64,000 bases of DNA from Coneutiohabitans sp964457925 (GTDB taxonomy: Bacteria; Zhuqueibacterota; Zhuqueibacteria; Zhuqueibacterales; Zhuqueibacteraceae). Under the pieces are notes generated by a model. That model was given only the letters and a program-made list of their open reading frames with translations. It did not search any database and was not told where the DNA came from. Both the position numbers and the translations under genes were made by a program. The stretch is from NCBI GenBank assembly GCA_964457925.1, contig CAYWGH010000001.1, forward strand, positions 310,001-374,000, read 5' to 3'. The first letter of the stretch is position 1, and every line of letters begins with the position of its first letter. Positions 42,737 to 52,213 of this stretch are shown piece after piece.

Positions 42737-42939
42737 AAATCGCAGGCGCCGCCATGCGTTTGACCTTTGCAAGGGGTCTTGCCCGGTGACGATTTGGCCG
42801 TCAGGAAAAATCATCTCGAAGTCGAGCAGCTTTGCCAGGGATGGCTTGGCCGGTATGAATGGATGGGCAGCGTAACTTGGGTGTGGATGTCAACAAACAG
42901 AGCGGCCGGTTTATGTTCATGACGAACAGTTGAGGATCT

Positions 42940-43653
42940 ATGCAGAAGTCTCCGACAAATTCGATTGTATCTGTTTTTAGCGACGAAACGCCGGAAGCGA
43001 ACGAGTTCCGGCGGTTGTATTCCAAGCTCAAAAATCTGTACGCCGCCGACGAGATGAAAAATTTTCTCGTGACGAGCGCGAAGATGAACGAGGGCAAGAG
43101 CACGATCGCCGCTTTGCTGGCGTGCACGATTGCGCGTTATCGCAACACCAAGACGATTTTAGTCGATTGTGACTTGCGCCGGCCGCGCGTCCACCAGCTT
43201 TTTGGCATGCCCAAGGAGGAAGGCGTTGCCGATGTGCTGATGGGCACGCGCAAGCTCGACACGTGCTTCAAACAAACGCCGATTGAGAATTTGCGGCTGC
43301 TGACCTCCGGTGGCGTGGTGACCAGCCCAACGGAGTTGATCAACTCCGCGCGCATGCGGGATCTGTTTTCCGAGATCAAGTTTTATTTCGACACGATCAT
43401 TGTCGATTCCCCTCCCGTCATCCCAGTGACCGATGCGCTGATTTTAAGCCCGGAAATGGACGGCGCGCTGTTGGTGCTCAAAGCCGGCGAAACGCATAAA
43501 GCCGTGGTGCAACGCGCCGTGGATTTGATTCGCAATGCCGGCTTGAATATTCTCGGGGTAATCATCAACAATCAAAAAGCCGTGTTGCCGTATTATTATG
43601 ATCATAAATATTATGGCTATTCCTACTATAACACCGAGGAAAAGGTGAAATAA
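42940..43653 (+). CDS. CpsD/CapB-family bacterial tyrosine kinase
   Basis: 237-residue cytoplasmic BY-kinase. Seen: EANEFRRLYSKLKNL (the usual N-terminal E-x-x-R-x-L/Y-x-x-L oligomerisation motif), Walker A SAKMNEGKSTIAALLA with K53, Walker A' ILVDCDLRRP (about 74-82), Walker B TIIVDSPPVIPVTDA, and a C-terminal tyrosine cluster YYYDHKYYGYSYY that is the autophosphorylation site. Walker A has M-N-E in place of the common P-G-E. The transmembrane activator is expected to be the GumC-like protein at 38212, three genes upstream instead of adjacent. It controls polymer length and export through phosphorylation cycles. The epimerase follows after 17 bases. Confidence 0.93.
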   Translation: MQKSPTNSIVSVFSDETPEANEFRRLYSKLKNLYAADEMKNFLVTSAKMNEGKSTIAALLACTIARYRNTKTILVDCDLRRPRVHQLFGMPKEEGVADVLMGTRKLDTCFKQTPIENLRLLTSGGVVTSPTELINSARMRDLFSEIKFYFDTIIVDSPPVIPVTDALILSPEMDGALLVLKAGETHKAVVQRAVDLIRNAGLNILGVIINNQKAVLPYYYDHKYYGYSYYNTEEKVK

Positions 43654-43670
43654 ACAATCAGGAGTTTGGT

Positions 43671-44609
43671 ATGGCTTTTTTTCTAGTGACTGGAGGCGGT
43701 GGTTTCATTGGCTGCAATATTGTTCGCACCTTGCTCGAACGCGGCGAACACGTTCGTGTACTCGACAATTTCGCCACAGGCAAGCGCTCGAATCTCGCAG
43801 AATTTGAAGGCCGGTATGAATTGATTGAAGGCGATATTCGTGATGGCGCCGCCGTCGAAAAAGCGATGGCCGGCGTCGATTACGTGCTGCATCAAGCGGC
43901 GCTTGGGTCGGTTCCGCGTTCGGTGCATGACCCGATCACCTCCAACGATGTTAACGTCAACGGCACGCTCAATATGTTGTGGGCCGCCAAGCAAGCGAAG
44001 GTTAAACGCTTTGTGTTTGCCTCATCGTCCTCGGTTTATGGTGATACGCCGACGCTGCCCAAAGAAGAGAGCATGGCGCCGAATCCCATTTCACCCTATG
44101 CCACCTCCAAGCTTGCCGGCGAACGATATGCGCTATCATTTTACTATGTCTATGGATTGCCGACTGTAGCGTTGCGCTATTTCAATGTCTTTGGCCCGAA
44201 GCAGGATCCGGACTCGCAATATGCCGCCGTCATTCCGCGCTTCATCACAGCGTTGATGAACGGCAAATCGCCCATCGTTTTTGGTGATGGTGAACAATCG
44301 CGCGATTTCACCTATATCGATAACGTGGTGCAGGCAAATTTGCTGGCATGCACCTCCCCTCAGGCGCCCGGGCATTTTATGAATGTGGCCTGCGGTGAGC
44401 GGTATAGTTTGAATACGTTGTTGCGCCATCTCAATGAAATCATGAAGAAAGACATAGGCGCGATTTATGAGAATGGCCGCGCGGGGGATGTCAAACACTC
44501 GATGGCTTCCATTGAACGAGCCCAAAAAGTCATCTCTTTCTCGCCACAAATCAAGTTTCAAGAGGGCCTCAATCGCACGGTTGCCTGGTATCTCGAACAT
44601 CGGAATTGA
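43671..44609 (+). CDS. NAD-dependent nucleotide-sugar epimerase (extended SDR)
   Basis: 312-residue enzyme that inverts a sugar C4 (UDP-glucose, UDP-GlcNAc or uronate). Seen: VTGGGGFIG at 6-14 (NAD binding), GDIRD, ASSSSVYGD (S118-S121), catalytic Y143-x3-K147 in SPYATSKLAGE, and RYFNVFGPKQDP. The motif LGSVPRSVHDPITSNDVNVNGTLN is typical of WbpP/TviC-type UDP-GlcNAc(A) C4-epimerases more than GalE, so an N-acetylated substrate is plausible. It supplies activated sugar to the transferases downstream. It lies 17 bases after the BY-kinase; AGGAG is upstream. Confidence 0.9.
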   Translation: MAFFLVTGGGGFIGCNIVRTLLERGEHVRVLDNFATGKRSNLAEFEGRYELIEGDIRDGAAVEKAMAGVDYVLHQAALGSVPRSVHDPITSNDVNVNGTLNMLWAAKQAKVKRFVFASSSSVYGDTPTLPKEESMAPNPISPYATSKLAGERYALSFYYVYGLPTVALRYFNVFGPKQDPDSQYAAVIPRFITALMNGKSPIVFGDGEQSRDFTYIDNVVQANLLACTSPQAPGHFMNVACGERYSLNTLLRHLNEIMKKDIGAIYENGRAGDVKHSMASIERAQKVISFSPQIKFQEGLNRTVAWYLEHRN

Positions 44610-44863
44610 CGATTCTGTTTTAGATGAAGCGTGCGAAAGCGGTTTCGCCCTGCCTTTGCCGCAGTTTCATGTCAATGGCGGTAAATTAGTCGGAATTTTT
44701 TTGATGGCTGCGGCCAATTTTGCTTTTGAATAAAAAACTTGCAGCGCCAGGGAACGGTTGATTGCAAGATTTGATGCCAAGGACGGAATACTGTCACATG
44801 GATAGGTCGGCATGATTTTAATGAGAATCATTGCCGTCAATGCCTTGTACTTGATTGAGAATT

Positions 44864-45781
44864 ATGGGCATCAAAAACGCAATCACCATCGATGTCGAAG
44901 ACTGGTTTCACGTGTCGTTGTTCCGGACGAAAATCCGGCGCGACGAGTGGGACAAGCTGAAGAGCACCGTGGTCCAAAATACCTGTCGTGTGCTCAATGT
45001 ATTCGCCGAGAAAAACGTCAAAGCCACCTTTTTTGTCCTTGGTTGGGTGGCGGAACGCTATCCCGAGATTGTTGTTGCCATCAAAGAGCATGGCCATGAA
45101 ATCGCCAGTCATGGCTATGCCCACCAAATCGTCTATGAGCAGACGCGTAAAGAGTTCACCGCCGATGTCGAAAAGTCACTGCTTATTTTGGAAAACATCA
45201 CCGGTGAGCGCGTCTTGGGCTATCGTGCGCCGACGTATTCCATCACACGCTCGTCGATGTGGGCCTGGCAAACCCTGGCGGATCTCGGCCTGGTTTATGA
45301 TTCAAGCATTTTCCCGGTAAAGCACGACCTCTACGGCATTCCGGATGCGCCGCGCTTTCCCTTTGAGATTCGCTTTCTGAATCAAACCCGTCTCATTGAA
45401 TTTCCCCTCTCCACCGTCGTGCTCATGAGAAAAAATTTTCCGATGGCCGGTGGGGGCTATCTCCGGCTTTATCCCTATTGGTTTATTCAGCGCAGTGTGC
45501 GGCAAATCAATGCTGAAGGCCGCCCGGCGATTCTTTATCTGCACCCCTGGGAAGTTGACGCGGATTTGCCGCGACTCAAAGTCGGCTTGTTCAAGACCAT
45601 GCGCCACTATGGCAATCTGGCGCTGACGGAGGAACGCCTGCGCCGCTTGCTGGAGGAGTTTTCATTTGGCACCGTGAGCGAAGTGCTAGCCGGCACGGAG
45701 ATTCAAACCGACTGGCCGCGCACCACCATGCCTGCCCATTATACCAATGGTAAACTTCACGCGAGCGCGCCTGCATCATGA
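44864..45781 (+). CDS. Polysaccharide deacetylase (XrtA-locus type)
   Basis: 305-residue carbohydrate esterase family 4 (NodB-like) protein. Seen: AITIDVEDWFHV (metal-binding D, in the DVED form), TFFVLGWVAERYPEIV, HEIASHGYAHQ (HxxxH metal site), GYRAPTYSIT and the late ILYLHPWEVD. The DVEDWFHV start and the extended C-terminal region match the subfamily found in exosortase-associated exopolysaccharide loci. It has no signal peptide, so acts in the cytoplasm on lipid-linked intermediates or is exported otherwise. Start at ATG 44864; the TTG at 44855 is in frame. Its stop overlaps the next start by four bases (ATGA), showing translational coupling to the FemAB-like gene. Confidence 0.9.
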   Translation: MGIKNAITIDVEDWFHVSLFRTKIRRDEWDKLKSTVVQNTCRVLNVFAEKNVKATFFVLGWVAERYPEIVVAIKEHGHEIASHGYAHQIVYEQTRKEFTADVEKSLLILENITGERVLGYRAPTYSITRSSMWAWQTLADLGLVYDSSIFPVKHDLYGIPDAPRFPFEIRFLNQTRLIEFPLSTVVLMRKNFPMAGGGYLRLYPYWFIQRSVRQINAEGRPAILYLHPWEVDADLPRLKVGLFKTMRHYGNLALTEERLRRLLEEFSFGTVSEVLAGTEIQTDWPRTTMPAHYTNGKLHASAPAS

Positions 45782-46806
45782 TTGTCGAAACCCTCAACGC
45801 CCGGTTTGAAGAATGGGATCGCTTTGTCGCGCAACAGCACGATAGCCGCGGGCCGCATCTCAGCGGCTGGAAGCAAGTCATCGAAAAAACCTTTTCCCAT
45901 CCGTGTCATTATCTGGTTGCGCGCGACCCCGGCGGATGGCGCGGCGTTTTGCCGCTGACGCATATGCGCAGCAAGCTCTTTGGCTCCTTTTTGGTTTCTC
46001 TGCCTTATTTGAATTACGGCGGTATCGTGGCTGAAGATGAGGCGGCGCGCGCCGCGTTGTATGAGTATGCCGCCGTGCTCGCCCAGGATCTGAAAGTGTC
46101 GCATCTTGAATTGCGCCATGAATCGCCGGCGTTGCCGAACCTGCCGACCAAGACGCACAAAGTTTCGATGCTGTTGGAGCTGCCCGCGGACACCGACTCA
46201 CTGATGAAGAGCTTCAAGGCGAAGTTGCGCAGCCAGATTCGCAAGCCGCAGAAGGAGGGCCTGACGTATCGCGTTGGACGCGAAGAGGAATTGCAAAATT
46301 TTTATCACGTCTTTACCAGCAACATGCGCGATCTCGGAACGCCGGTGTATCCGATGAAGTTTTTTGCGAATATCCTGGCGGCCTTTCCCAACCACGCCCA
46401 TATCTGCACGGTTTATCACGATCAAGAACCGCTGGCCTCTGGGTTCGTGTTCGGATTCCGTCAGACGTTGGAAATTCCCTGGGCTTCCAGTCTGCGCAAG
46501 TTCAACGCGCTCGCCCCCAATATGCTGCTCTATTGGGGCGTGCTGGAATTTGCGATTAAGCAGGGCTACAAGGTTTTTGATTTCGGACGCTGCACGCCGA
46601 ATGAAGGCACTTATAAATTCAAAGAGCAATGGGGCGCCAAACCGGTGCAATTGCACTGGCAATACTGGCTCTCCAACGGTTCGGCTTCCCTGCCCGATCT
46701 CAGCCCGCACAACGCCAAGTATCAAATGGCAATTCAAATCTGGCAGCGGTTGCCGCTGGCGGTCACGCGGTTGGTCGGCCCCGCGATTGTCAAAAATATT
46801 CCGTGA
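45778..46806 (+). CDS. FemAB-like acyltransferase, exosortase-locus type
   Basis: 342 residues of the FemAB/GNAT-fold group related to proteins in PEP-CTERM/exosortase polysaccharide loci. Seen: GPHLSGWKQVIEKTFSH at the N-terminus, LPLTHMRSKLFGSFLVSLPYLNYGG, and the C-terminal GNAT-like block ASGFVFGFRQTLEIPWASSLRKFNALAPNMLLYWGVLEFAIKQGYKVFDFGRCTPNEGTYKFKEQWGA (only pieces quoted for recognition: FDFGRCTPNEGTYKFK). It probably adds an acyl or aminoacyl group to a sugar intermediate. Start overlaps the deacetylase stop. I see no membrane segment. Confidence 0.85.
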   Translation: MIVETLNARFEEWDRFVAQQHDSRGPHLSGWKQVIEKTFSHPCHYLVARDPGGWRGVLPLTHMRSKLFGSFLVSLPYLNYGGIVAEDEAARAALYEYAAVLAQDLKVSHLELRHESPALPNLPTKTHKVSMLLELPADTDSLMKSFKAKLRSQIRKPQKEGLTYRVGREEELQNFYHVFTSNMRDLGTPVYPMKFFANILAAFPNHAHICTVYHDQEPLASGFVFGFRQTLEIPWASSLRKFNALAPNMLLYWGVLEFAIKQGYKVFDFGRCTPNEGTYKFKEQWGAKPVQLHWQYWLSNGSASLPDLSPHNAKYQMAIQIWQRLPLAVTRLVGPAIVKNIP

Positions 46807-46859
46807 GCAATATGCCATTTCATTGTTCGAAATTGTGGGACTTCTAGAATTGACGAAGC

Positions 46860-48011
46860 ATGGTTGCCTTTTTTGGGATTTGTGTCTTTCTGATTTTGTG
46901 GGTTTATGCCGGCTATCCGCTTTTGCTGTGGGTGATGAATCGCTTTCTTCCCGCCAAACCGGTACAACGCGCCGAAATCGAACCCGCCGTGACGTTGATG
47001 ATCAGCGCATATAACGAAGAAAATGTCATTCGCCGTAAGATCGAGAACAGCATCAATCTCGATTATCCGCGGGCGAAACTGGATATTATCGTCATCTCCG
47101 ATTGTTCGGAAGACGGCACGGATGACATTGTGCGGGAGTATGAAGCGCAAAACGTGCGATTGCTGCGCATGCCGGAGCGGGGCGGCAAAACCGCCGGCTT
47201 GAACGCTGCCATGCAACACGCCCGCGGTGAAATCGTGATATTCTCGGATGCCAATGCCATGTATCATCGCGCCGTGGTGCGCAACATGGCGCGCAATTTT
47301 GCCGATCCCACCGTCGGCTGCGTCACCGGGGAGTCGCGCTATAACGTTGAAGGGTCAAGCCAATCGAGCGAGAGTGAGAATCTTTATTGGCGTTATGAGC
47401 TGGCGCTAAAAAAAATGGAAAGCAATGTCAGCTCACTGGTTGGCGGCGACGGCGCGATTTACGCCATTCGCAAGAATTTGTTCAAACCCATGCAGCCCTC
47501 TGATCTCAGTGATTTTGTCAATCCGCTGCAAATTTCCGCGCAGGGCTTTCGCAACGTTTATGAGCCTGAAGCGATTTCGTACGAAGACGCCGGCGAGACC
47601 TTTGAAAAAGAGTTTCGCCGCAAAGTTCGCATTGTCAATCGCGCCTGGCGCGGCCTGTGGCGCGTGGCCAGCGTGCTGAATCCGTTGCGCTTCGGCTTTT
47701 TTACTATCCAGGTCATTTCACACAAATTCCTGCGCTGGCTGATTCCAGTTTTTATGGCAGGCGCGCTGCTCAGCAATGCGTTGTTGGTAACGCAGTCGCC
47801 GTTCTTTCTCGTAATCGGAATCGGGCAGCTTTTGTTTTACCTGTTGGCCACGGTGGGCTGGCTGCAATCGCAGCGCGGCGCGATTCCCCGGGCGTTTTAT
47901 GTGCCGTACTATTTTTGCCTCGTCAATTATGCCTCGCTCTTGGGCATTCTGAATTATTATCGCGGGCAAACCTTTACTATGTGGCAAACGGTTCGGGAAC
48001 CGGGGACGTGA
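46860..48011 (+). CDS. Membrane-bound family 2 glycosyltransferase
   Basis: 383-residue inner-membrane glycosyltransferase. TM1 about 2-24; the GT2 catalytic domain follows with VTLMISAYNEENVIRRKIEN, ISDCSEDGTDDIV (metal-binding loop), MPERGGKTAGLNAAM, IVIFSDANAMYH (the D-x-D-like site), LVGGDGAIYAIRK and a later arginine-rich R-RRKVRIVNRAWRG block (QxxRW-like position); then three hydrophobic segments (about 290-380). It adds a sugar to the lipid-linked repeat or may polymerise. The ATG at 46860 has only a weak ribosome site; 53 bases after the FemAB-like gene. Confidence 0.9.
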   Translation: MVAFFGICVFLILWVYAGYPLLLWVMNRFLPAKPVQRAEIEPAVTLMISAYNEENVIRRKIENSINLDYPRAKLDIIVISDCSEDGTDDIVREYEAQNVRLLRMPERGGKTAGLNAAMQHARGEIVIFSDANAMYHRAVVRNMARNFADPTVGCVTGESRYNVEGSSQSSESENLYWRYELALKKMESNVSSLVGGDGAIYAIRKNLFKPMQPSDLSDFVNPLQISAQGFRNVYEPEAISYEDAGETFEKEFRRKVRIVNRAWRGLWRVASVLNPLRFGFFTIQVISHKFLRWLIPVFMAGALLSNALLVTQSPFFLVIGIGQLLFYLLATVGWLQSQRGAIPRAFYVPYYFCLVNYASLLGILNYYRGQTFTMWQTVREPGT

Positions 48012-48021
48012 ACGGAAGTTT

Positions 48022-49038
48022 ATGAGTGTAAGACATCTCAAAATGCGTGTAACGAGCCTTGCCAAAGCCATGTTGTTTCATTGCGGTTTTTTTGGCCTGC
48101 TGCGCATTCTCTTTCCCAACAAAAAGGCCGCGTTGTTGCGTTATCACGCTGTAGTTGACGCGCGGGACAACTTCTACACAAGCCCCAGCATCAGCGTTTC
48201 TGTGCGTGAGTTTGAGCGCCACGTGCGTTATTTCGCGAGAAAGTATCGCGTCGTCTCGCTCGATGAAGTTGTCGACGCGGTACTGGCGCGCCGGCCGCTG
48301 CCCAAAAACGCCGTGGTGTTCACTTTTGACGACGGCTATGCCGACAATCTCGTAGCCGCCAAAATTTTAAAAAAATATAACGCCACCGGCATTTTTTATT
48401 TAACCACAAATTGTATTGATCGGCAAGAGCCGCTATGGTTGGTGGAAGTGAACTATTTATTGGAGCGCAGCCCAAGAGCTGCTTTTCAGCTCAAGGTCAA
48501 CGGCACAACCTATGATTTGAAACTGAACACGGCGAAGGAACGGGAGCAGGCCAAGCGCCAGGTCGTCAAAATTATCAAAAGCAATGATCGCAACACTCGA
48601 GAAAGTGTGCGCCAGCAAATTCGAACCCAACTCGCCGAGGCGGGTTGGCGCGAGACCGTCGAGCGGATTATGTTGAATTGGGACCAGGTTCGCGAGATGA
48701 TCGCAGACGGCATGAGCATCGGTGGGCACACGGTGACGCATCTTAACTTGCCCAACGCCGCTCCCGAAGATGCACAAAGCGAGATTGCCGGTTCTAAGCA
48801 TGCCCTTGAAGAAAAGTTTGGACAGCCCATTCGCCATTTTTCCGTTCCGAATAGCGGGCCGTACAAATATTACAATGCGGCGGTCAAACGCATGGTGGGC
48901 GCCAGTGGCTTTGTTTCCTCGGTAACCTCGGCGCACGGCTTTGTTGATGCCAACAGCGACTTGCTAGAGTTAAAACGCATTCGTACCGTGCCGGCGTTGC
49001 ACGAAGTTGTTGCGACAATTGAATTGGGAAAGTTTTGA
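48022..49038 (+). CDS. Polysaccharide deacetylase (NodB-like)
   Basis: 338-residue CE4 enzyme, different from the one at 44864. Seen: AALLRYHAVVD at the N-terminus, VVFTFDDGYADNLVAAKIL (metal/base aspartates), ATGIFYLTTNCID, and SIGGHTVTHLNL (HxxxH), with SVPNSGP near the end in the position of the family's C-terminal motif. It is a second, separate deacetylase in the unit, suggesting that two different acetyl groups, or one internal and one external pool, are removed. Start 11 bases after the glycosyltransferase stop. Two weakly hydrophobic N-terminal stretches (about 16-29) may anchor it. Confidence 0.88.
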   Translation: MSVRHLKMRVTSLAKAMLFHCGFFGLLRILFPNKKAALLRYHAVVDARDNFYTSPSISVSVREFERHVRYFARKYRVVSLDEVVDAVLARRPLPKNAVVFTFDDGYADNLVAAKILKKYNATGIFYLTTNCIDRQEPLWLVEVNYLLERSPRAAFQLKVNGTTYDLKLNTAKEREQAKRQVVKIIKSNDRNTRESVRQQIRTQLAEAGWRETVERIMLNWDQVREMIADGMSIGGHTVTHLNLPNAAPEDAQSEIAGSKHALEEKFGQPIRHFSVPNSGPYKYYNAAVKRMVGASGFVSSVTSAHGFVDANSDLLELKRIRTVPALHEVVATIELGKF

Positions 49039-49133
49039 AAGAATGCCGGGCCCAGCAATGCGCAAGATTGTATGCCGCGCTGAAGCGAAGCGCTGTAGTA
49101 CTCTGTAAAACAAGAGTCTATTTCGGTTTTTGT

Positions 49134-49154
49134 CCGCAAAGCATGGCTTTGCGG
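49134..49154. repeat. Short inverted repeat in 239-base gap
   Basis: CCGCAAAGC (49134-49142) and GCTTTGCGG (49146-49154) are perfect complements around ATG. No T-run follows on either strand. It stands between the deacetylase stop and the AlgD-like gene and could be part of a weak terminator or the leader of the next gene. Confidence 0.5.
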
Positions 49155-49277
49155 GTAGCTATATTTGATCAAATTATTCGATTTACAAGGTTGAACGTTT
49201 GTCACCGTGAATTATCCGGCTGTGCTTTGCGACGATGAATTTAGGACAAGCAAGCCCGCTCAGAAGAAGAGGACATT

Positions 49278-50594
49278 ATGAGAATCAGCATATTTGGACT
49301 TGGTTATGTGGGAACGGTCACGAGCGCGTGCTTTGCGCGTTTGGGGCATCAAGTTATTGGTGTGGATGTCAATGCCCAAAAAGTGGGTCTGTTGAACGAC
49401 GGCAAAAGCCCGATTGTCGAAGAAGAAATCGGCGAGCTGGTGTTGCAACAAGTGCGGAATGGGCAGTTGCGCGCCACCCACAACATTGAAGAAGCGATCG
49501 CACATTCGGAAATCAGCCTGATTTGTGTCGGCACGCCGAGCAATGGCAACGGCTCTCTCAGCTTGCACAGCGTTTTCGGCGTGTGCAAGAGCATCGCACA
49601 AGCGTTGCGTTCGAAAAGCGAAGATCACTTGATCGTGGTGCGCAGCACGGTTGTGCCCGGGACCGTGAACCGCCAACTCATTCCGCTGATGGAGCGTGAA
49701 TCCGGCAAGGCGCTCGGCAAAGGGTTTGGCGTTTGTTTTAATCCGGAGTTCCTGCGGGAAGGCAGCTCGGTGAAAGATTTTGATTCGCCGCCCTTCACGA
49801 TTGTCGGCGTGCGTGATCAAGCCAGCGCAGAAAAAGTGCGTGAGCTTTATCAAGGTGTGGCCGCGCCGTTTTATGTGACAAGCTTGGAAGTGGCCGAAAC
49901 CGTGAAGTATGCCAGCAATATTTATCACGCATTGAAGATTACCTTCGCCAACGAACTTGGATCATATTGCAAGAGCCTGGGGATCGACAGCCACGAAGTC
50001 ATGGAGATGTTTTTCAAAGACACCAAGCTCAACATTTCGAAAGCCTACTTGCGCCCGGGATTTGCATTTGGCGGCTCGTGTTTGCCGAAGGATTTGCGCG
50101 CCTTGCTTTATAGCGCCAAGTCTCATGATTTGAGCCTGCCGCTGCTGGAATCGGTTCTGCCCAGTAATGACCGGCATTTGCAGCGCGCGGTTGAAATGAT
50201 CCTGTCCCAGGGAAAACGTAAAATCGGCATTCTGGGATTGAGTTTTAAGGCGGGCACGGATGATTTGCGCGAAAGTCCGTTGGTCTTGTTGACGGAAACC
50301 TTGTTGGGCAAGGGTTATGAACTGCGCGTTTTTGACCGCGATGTTTCAATGGCGCGCTTGATGGGCGGTAATAAAGAATACATCGAAAAAGAAATTCCAC
50401 ACTTGTCCTCCTTGTTGTGCCGATCACTGGATGAAATCGTCGATTTTGCCGAAGTCATTGTCATCGGCAACGGGAATCGCGAATTTGCCGGCATCTTTGA
50501 CAAGCGCAAACCCGAGCAAAGCATCATCGATCTCGTGCGTTTGCTGCCGGATAACGCAAGCTCGCAACCGAATTACTATGGCTTGTGCTGGTAG
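49278..50594 (+). CDS. algD: GDP-mannose 6-dehydrogenase-like enzyme (AlgD type)
   Basis: 438-residue NAD-dependent nucleotide-sugar dehydrogenase. Seen: SIFGLGYVGTVTSACFARLGH (NAD binding), GTPSNGNGSL, ETVKYASNIYHALKITFANE, GFAFGGSCLPKDLRAL with the catalytic cysteine exactly at residue 268, as in Pseudomonas AlgD, and LGLSFKAGTDDLRESPLVLL. The length is also that of AlgD. It would oxidise GDP-mannose to GDP-mannuronate; UDP-sugar dehydrogenase relatives have a different C-terminus. It implies a uronic-acid sugar in the polymer. ATG 49278 follows GAAGAGGA at a good distance. Confidence 0.88.
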   Translation: MRISIFGLGYVGTVTSACFARLGHQVIGVDVNAQKVGLLNDGKSPIVEEEIGELVLQQVRNGQLRATHNIEEAIAHSEISLICVGTPSNGNGSLSLHSVFGVCKSIAQALRSKSEDHLIVVRSTVVPGTVNRQLIPLMERESGKALGKGFGVCFNPEFLREGSSVKDFDSPPFTIVGVRDQASAEKVRELYQGVAAPFYVTSLEVAETVKYASNIYHALKITFANELGSYCKSLGIDSHEVMEMFFKDTKLNISKAYLRPGFAFGGSCLPKDLRALLYSAKSHDLSLPLLESVLPSNDRHLQRAVEMILSQGKRKIGILGLSFKAGTDDLRESPLVLLTETLLGKGYELRVFDRDVSMARLMGGNKEYIEKEIPHLSSLLCRSLDEIVDFAEVIVIGNGNREFAGIFDKRKPEQSIIDLVRLLPDNASSQPNYYGLCW

Positions 50595-50785
50595 CGCGCA
50601 TCGCGAATAATCACGCGGCGTACCACGTTAGCTTGCCAGGGTGACGAGCAGGTACGATTCTATTCTCGCAATTCTGATTGCTGAAGTCGGCATCTTTTCA
50701 GCGCGACAGCGCGCCCTTCAGGTTTTAAACCATCTAAATCACCTCCAGCACTTGATACATTGCATTCACAGCAGAGGGGTGACTC

Positions 50786-52213
50786 TTGTCACGGTTACGC
50801 AAAAAAGTATTATTCATAGCTTATATTTTTCCTCCGTTAGCGCGCGCCGGCGTACATCGCAGTGTGCGTTTCGCGCGCTATTTGCCAGAGCTCGGTTGGG
50901 ATCTCACCGTTCTTACGCCGGCAGAACGCTATTATCCTCCGCATTCGCCGATTGACCGCGATCTTGTGGGAAAAATTCCGGAGACGATCGCCATCGAAAC
51001 GACGCCGGTGTTTCAGGGTGTCGCCAGCATGTTTCACCTGAAAGACTGGTTGCGCGGCCGTCGCGCGGCCTCTGCTTCGCCGAAACGAAAAGTACCGTTG
51101 GTTGCGCCGAAATCAGCGGCAAACACTTCGACCGCGAGGTCAGAGGCTGCGAACAAAGCGCCCAAACAGCGCGGTCCGGTGCAAAAGGCTAAAGATTTTG
51201 TTTATGATTTGTTCACCATCCCGGATAAGGATGTGAATTGGTTGCCCCATGCCGTTGCGCGCGGCATGAAACTGCATCGGCAAGAGAAGTTCGATCTGAT
51301 CTACTCGACCGCGCCGCCGTTTACCGATCACTTAATCGCACACGTTCTAAAAAAAATGACGGGATTGCCGTGGGTCGCAGATTTCCGCGATCCGTGGGCG
51401 CGCGCACCGTGGAAAGCTGAAATACTTGGCGATTCGTTGCGCGGCAAATCGGCGACCTATTTGGAGCGGCAATTCGTGCTTGCCGCCGATCGGGTGATTT
51501 TGAACACCGAATGGATCAAGAACGATTTTATAGAGTACTACGGCGCGCAGTTCGCCCAAAAGTTTTCTGTGATTACCAATGGCTTCGACCCGCAAGATTT
51601 CGCCAGCATCCATGCGATTCCGCCCGCGCGCGCGGCAAACAAGCTTGTGATTACACATACCGGCGCGCTTTACCGCAAGCGTAATCCTCAGAATTTTTTT
51701 ACGGCTTGCGACAACCTTATTTCCAAGCACGGCGTGGCGCCGCATGAATTGGAGTTACGCTTCGTTGGGACGGTGGCGCCGGAGCTGTACAGCAGTTTCG
51801 AATGCGGCGAGGCGTTGCGCCAGGTGATCCAGGTCATGCCGCCGGTTTCACATCAAGAAGCGTTGCAGTATCAACTCGAAAGTGACGTCCTGTTGATCCT
51901 GCAACCCGGCACGAGCATGTCTGTGCCGGGGAAAATCTTCGAATATATCGGCATGCGCAAAACGATTTTGGCGATTACGCCGCGAGGCGCGACCGCCGAC
52001 GTGGTGCGCGAAAACAATCTCGGCCTGATCGCTGATCCGGACAACCTCGCTGAAATTGAAAACTGCTTGTTGAAACTCGTACATGATTTTCGCAACGGCG
52101 GCCTGCAACCGCCTTCCGTCAACGGGGCTTTCACCAAATACAACGGCATGGAGTTGACCAAGCAGTTGCATCACGAATTCATGAAATGCTTGAGCCATGG
52201 CGGAAGCGATTGA
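50786..52213 (+). CDS. Family 4 glycosyltransferase
   Basis: 475-residue cytosolic retaining glycosyltransferase. N-terminal GT-B domain VLFIAYIFPPLARAGVHRSVRFARYLPELGWDLTVLTP; mid-domain LIYSTAPPFTDHLIAHVLKK and WVADFRDPWA; C-terminal domain ITHTGALYRKRNPQNFF and VPGKIFEYIGMRKTILAI with the E residue for donor binding. An extra low-complexity stretch of about 50 residues (about 90-140, alanine/lysine-rich) lies in the first domain. The start is TTG (50786), with AGGGG six or seven bases upstream and no better in-frame ATG. Its end overlaps the next gene by 17 bases. Confidence 0.88.
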   Translation: MSRLRKKVLFIAYIFPPLARAGVHRSVRFARYLPELGWDLTVLTPAERYYPPHSPIDRDLVGKIPETIAIETTPVFQGVASMFHLKDWLRGRRAASASPKRKVPLVAPKSAANTSTARSEAANKAPKQRGPVQKAKDFVYDLFTIPDKDVNWLPHAVARGMKLHRQEKFDLIYSTAPPFTDHLIAHVLKKMTGLPWVADFRDPWARAPWKAEILGDSLRGKSATYLERQFVLAADRVILNTEWIKNDFIEYYGAQFAQKFSVITNGFDPQDFASIHAIPPARAANKLVITHTGALYRKRNPQNFFTACDNLISKHGVAPHELELRFVGTVAPELYSSFECGEALRQVIQVMPPVSHQEALQYQLESDVLLILQPGTSMSVPGKIFEYIGMRKTILAITPRGATADVVRENNLGLIADPDNLAEIENCLLKLVHDFRNGGLQPPSVNGAFTKYNGMELTKQLHHEFMKCLSHGGSD

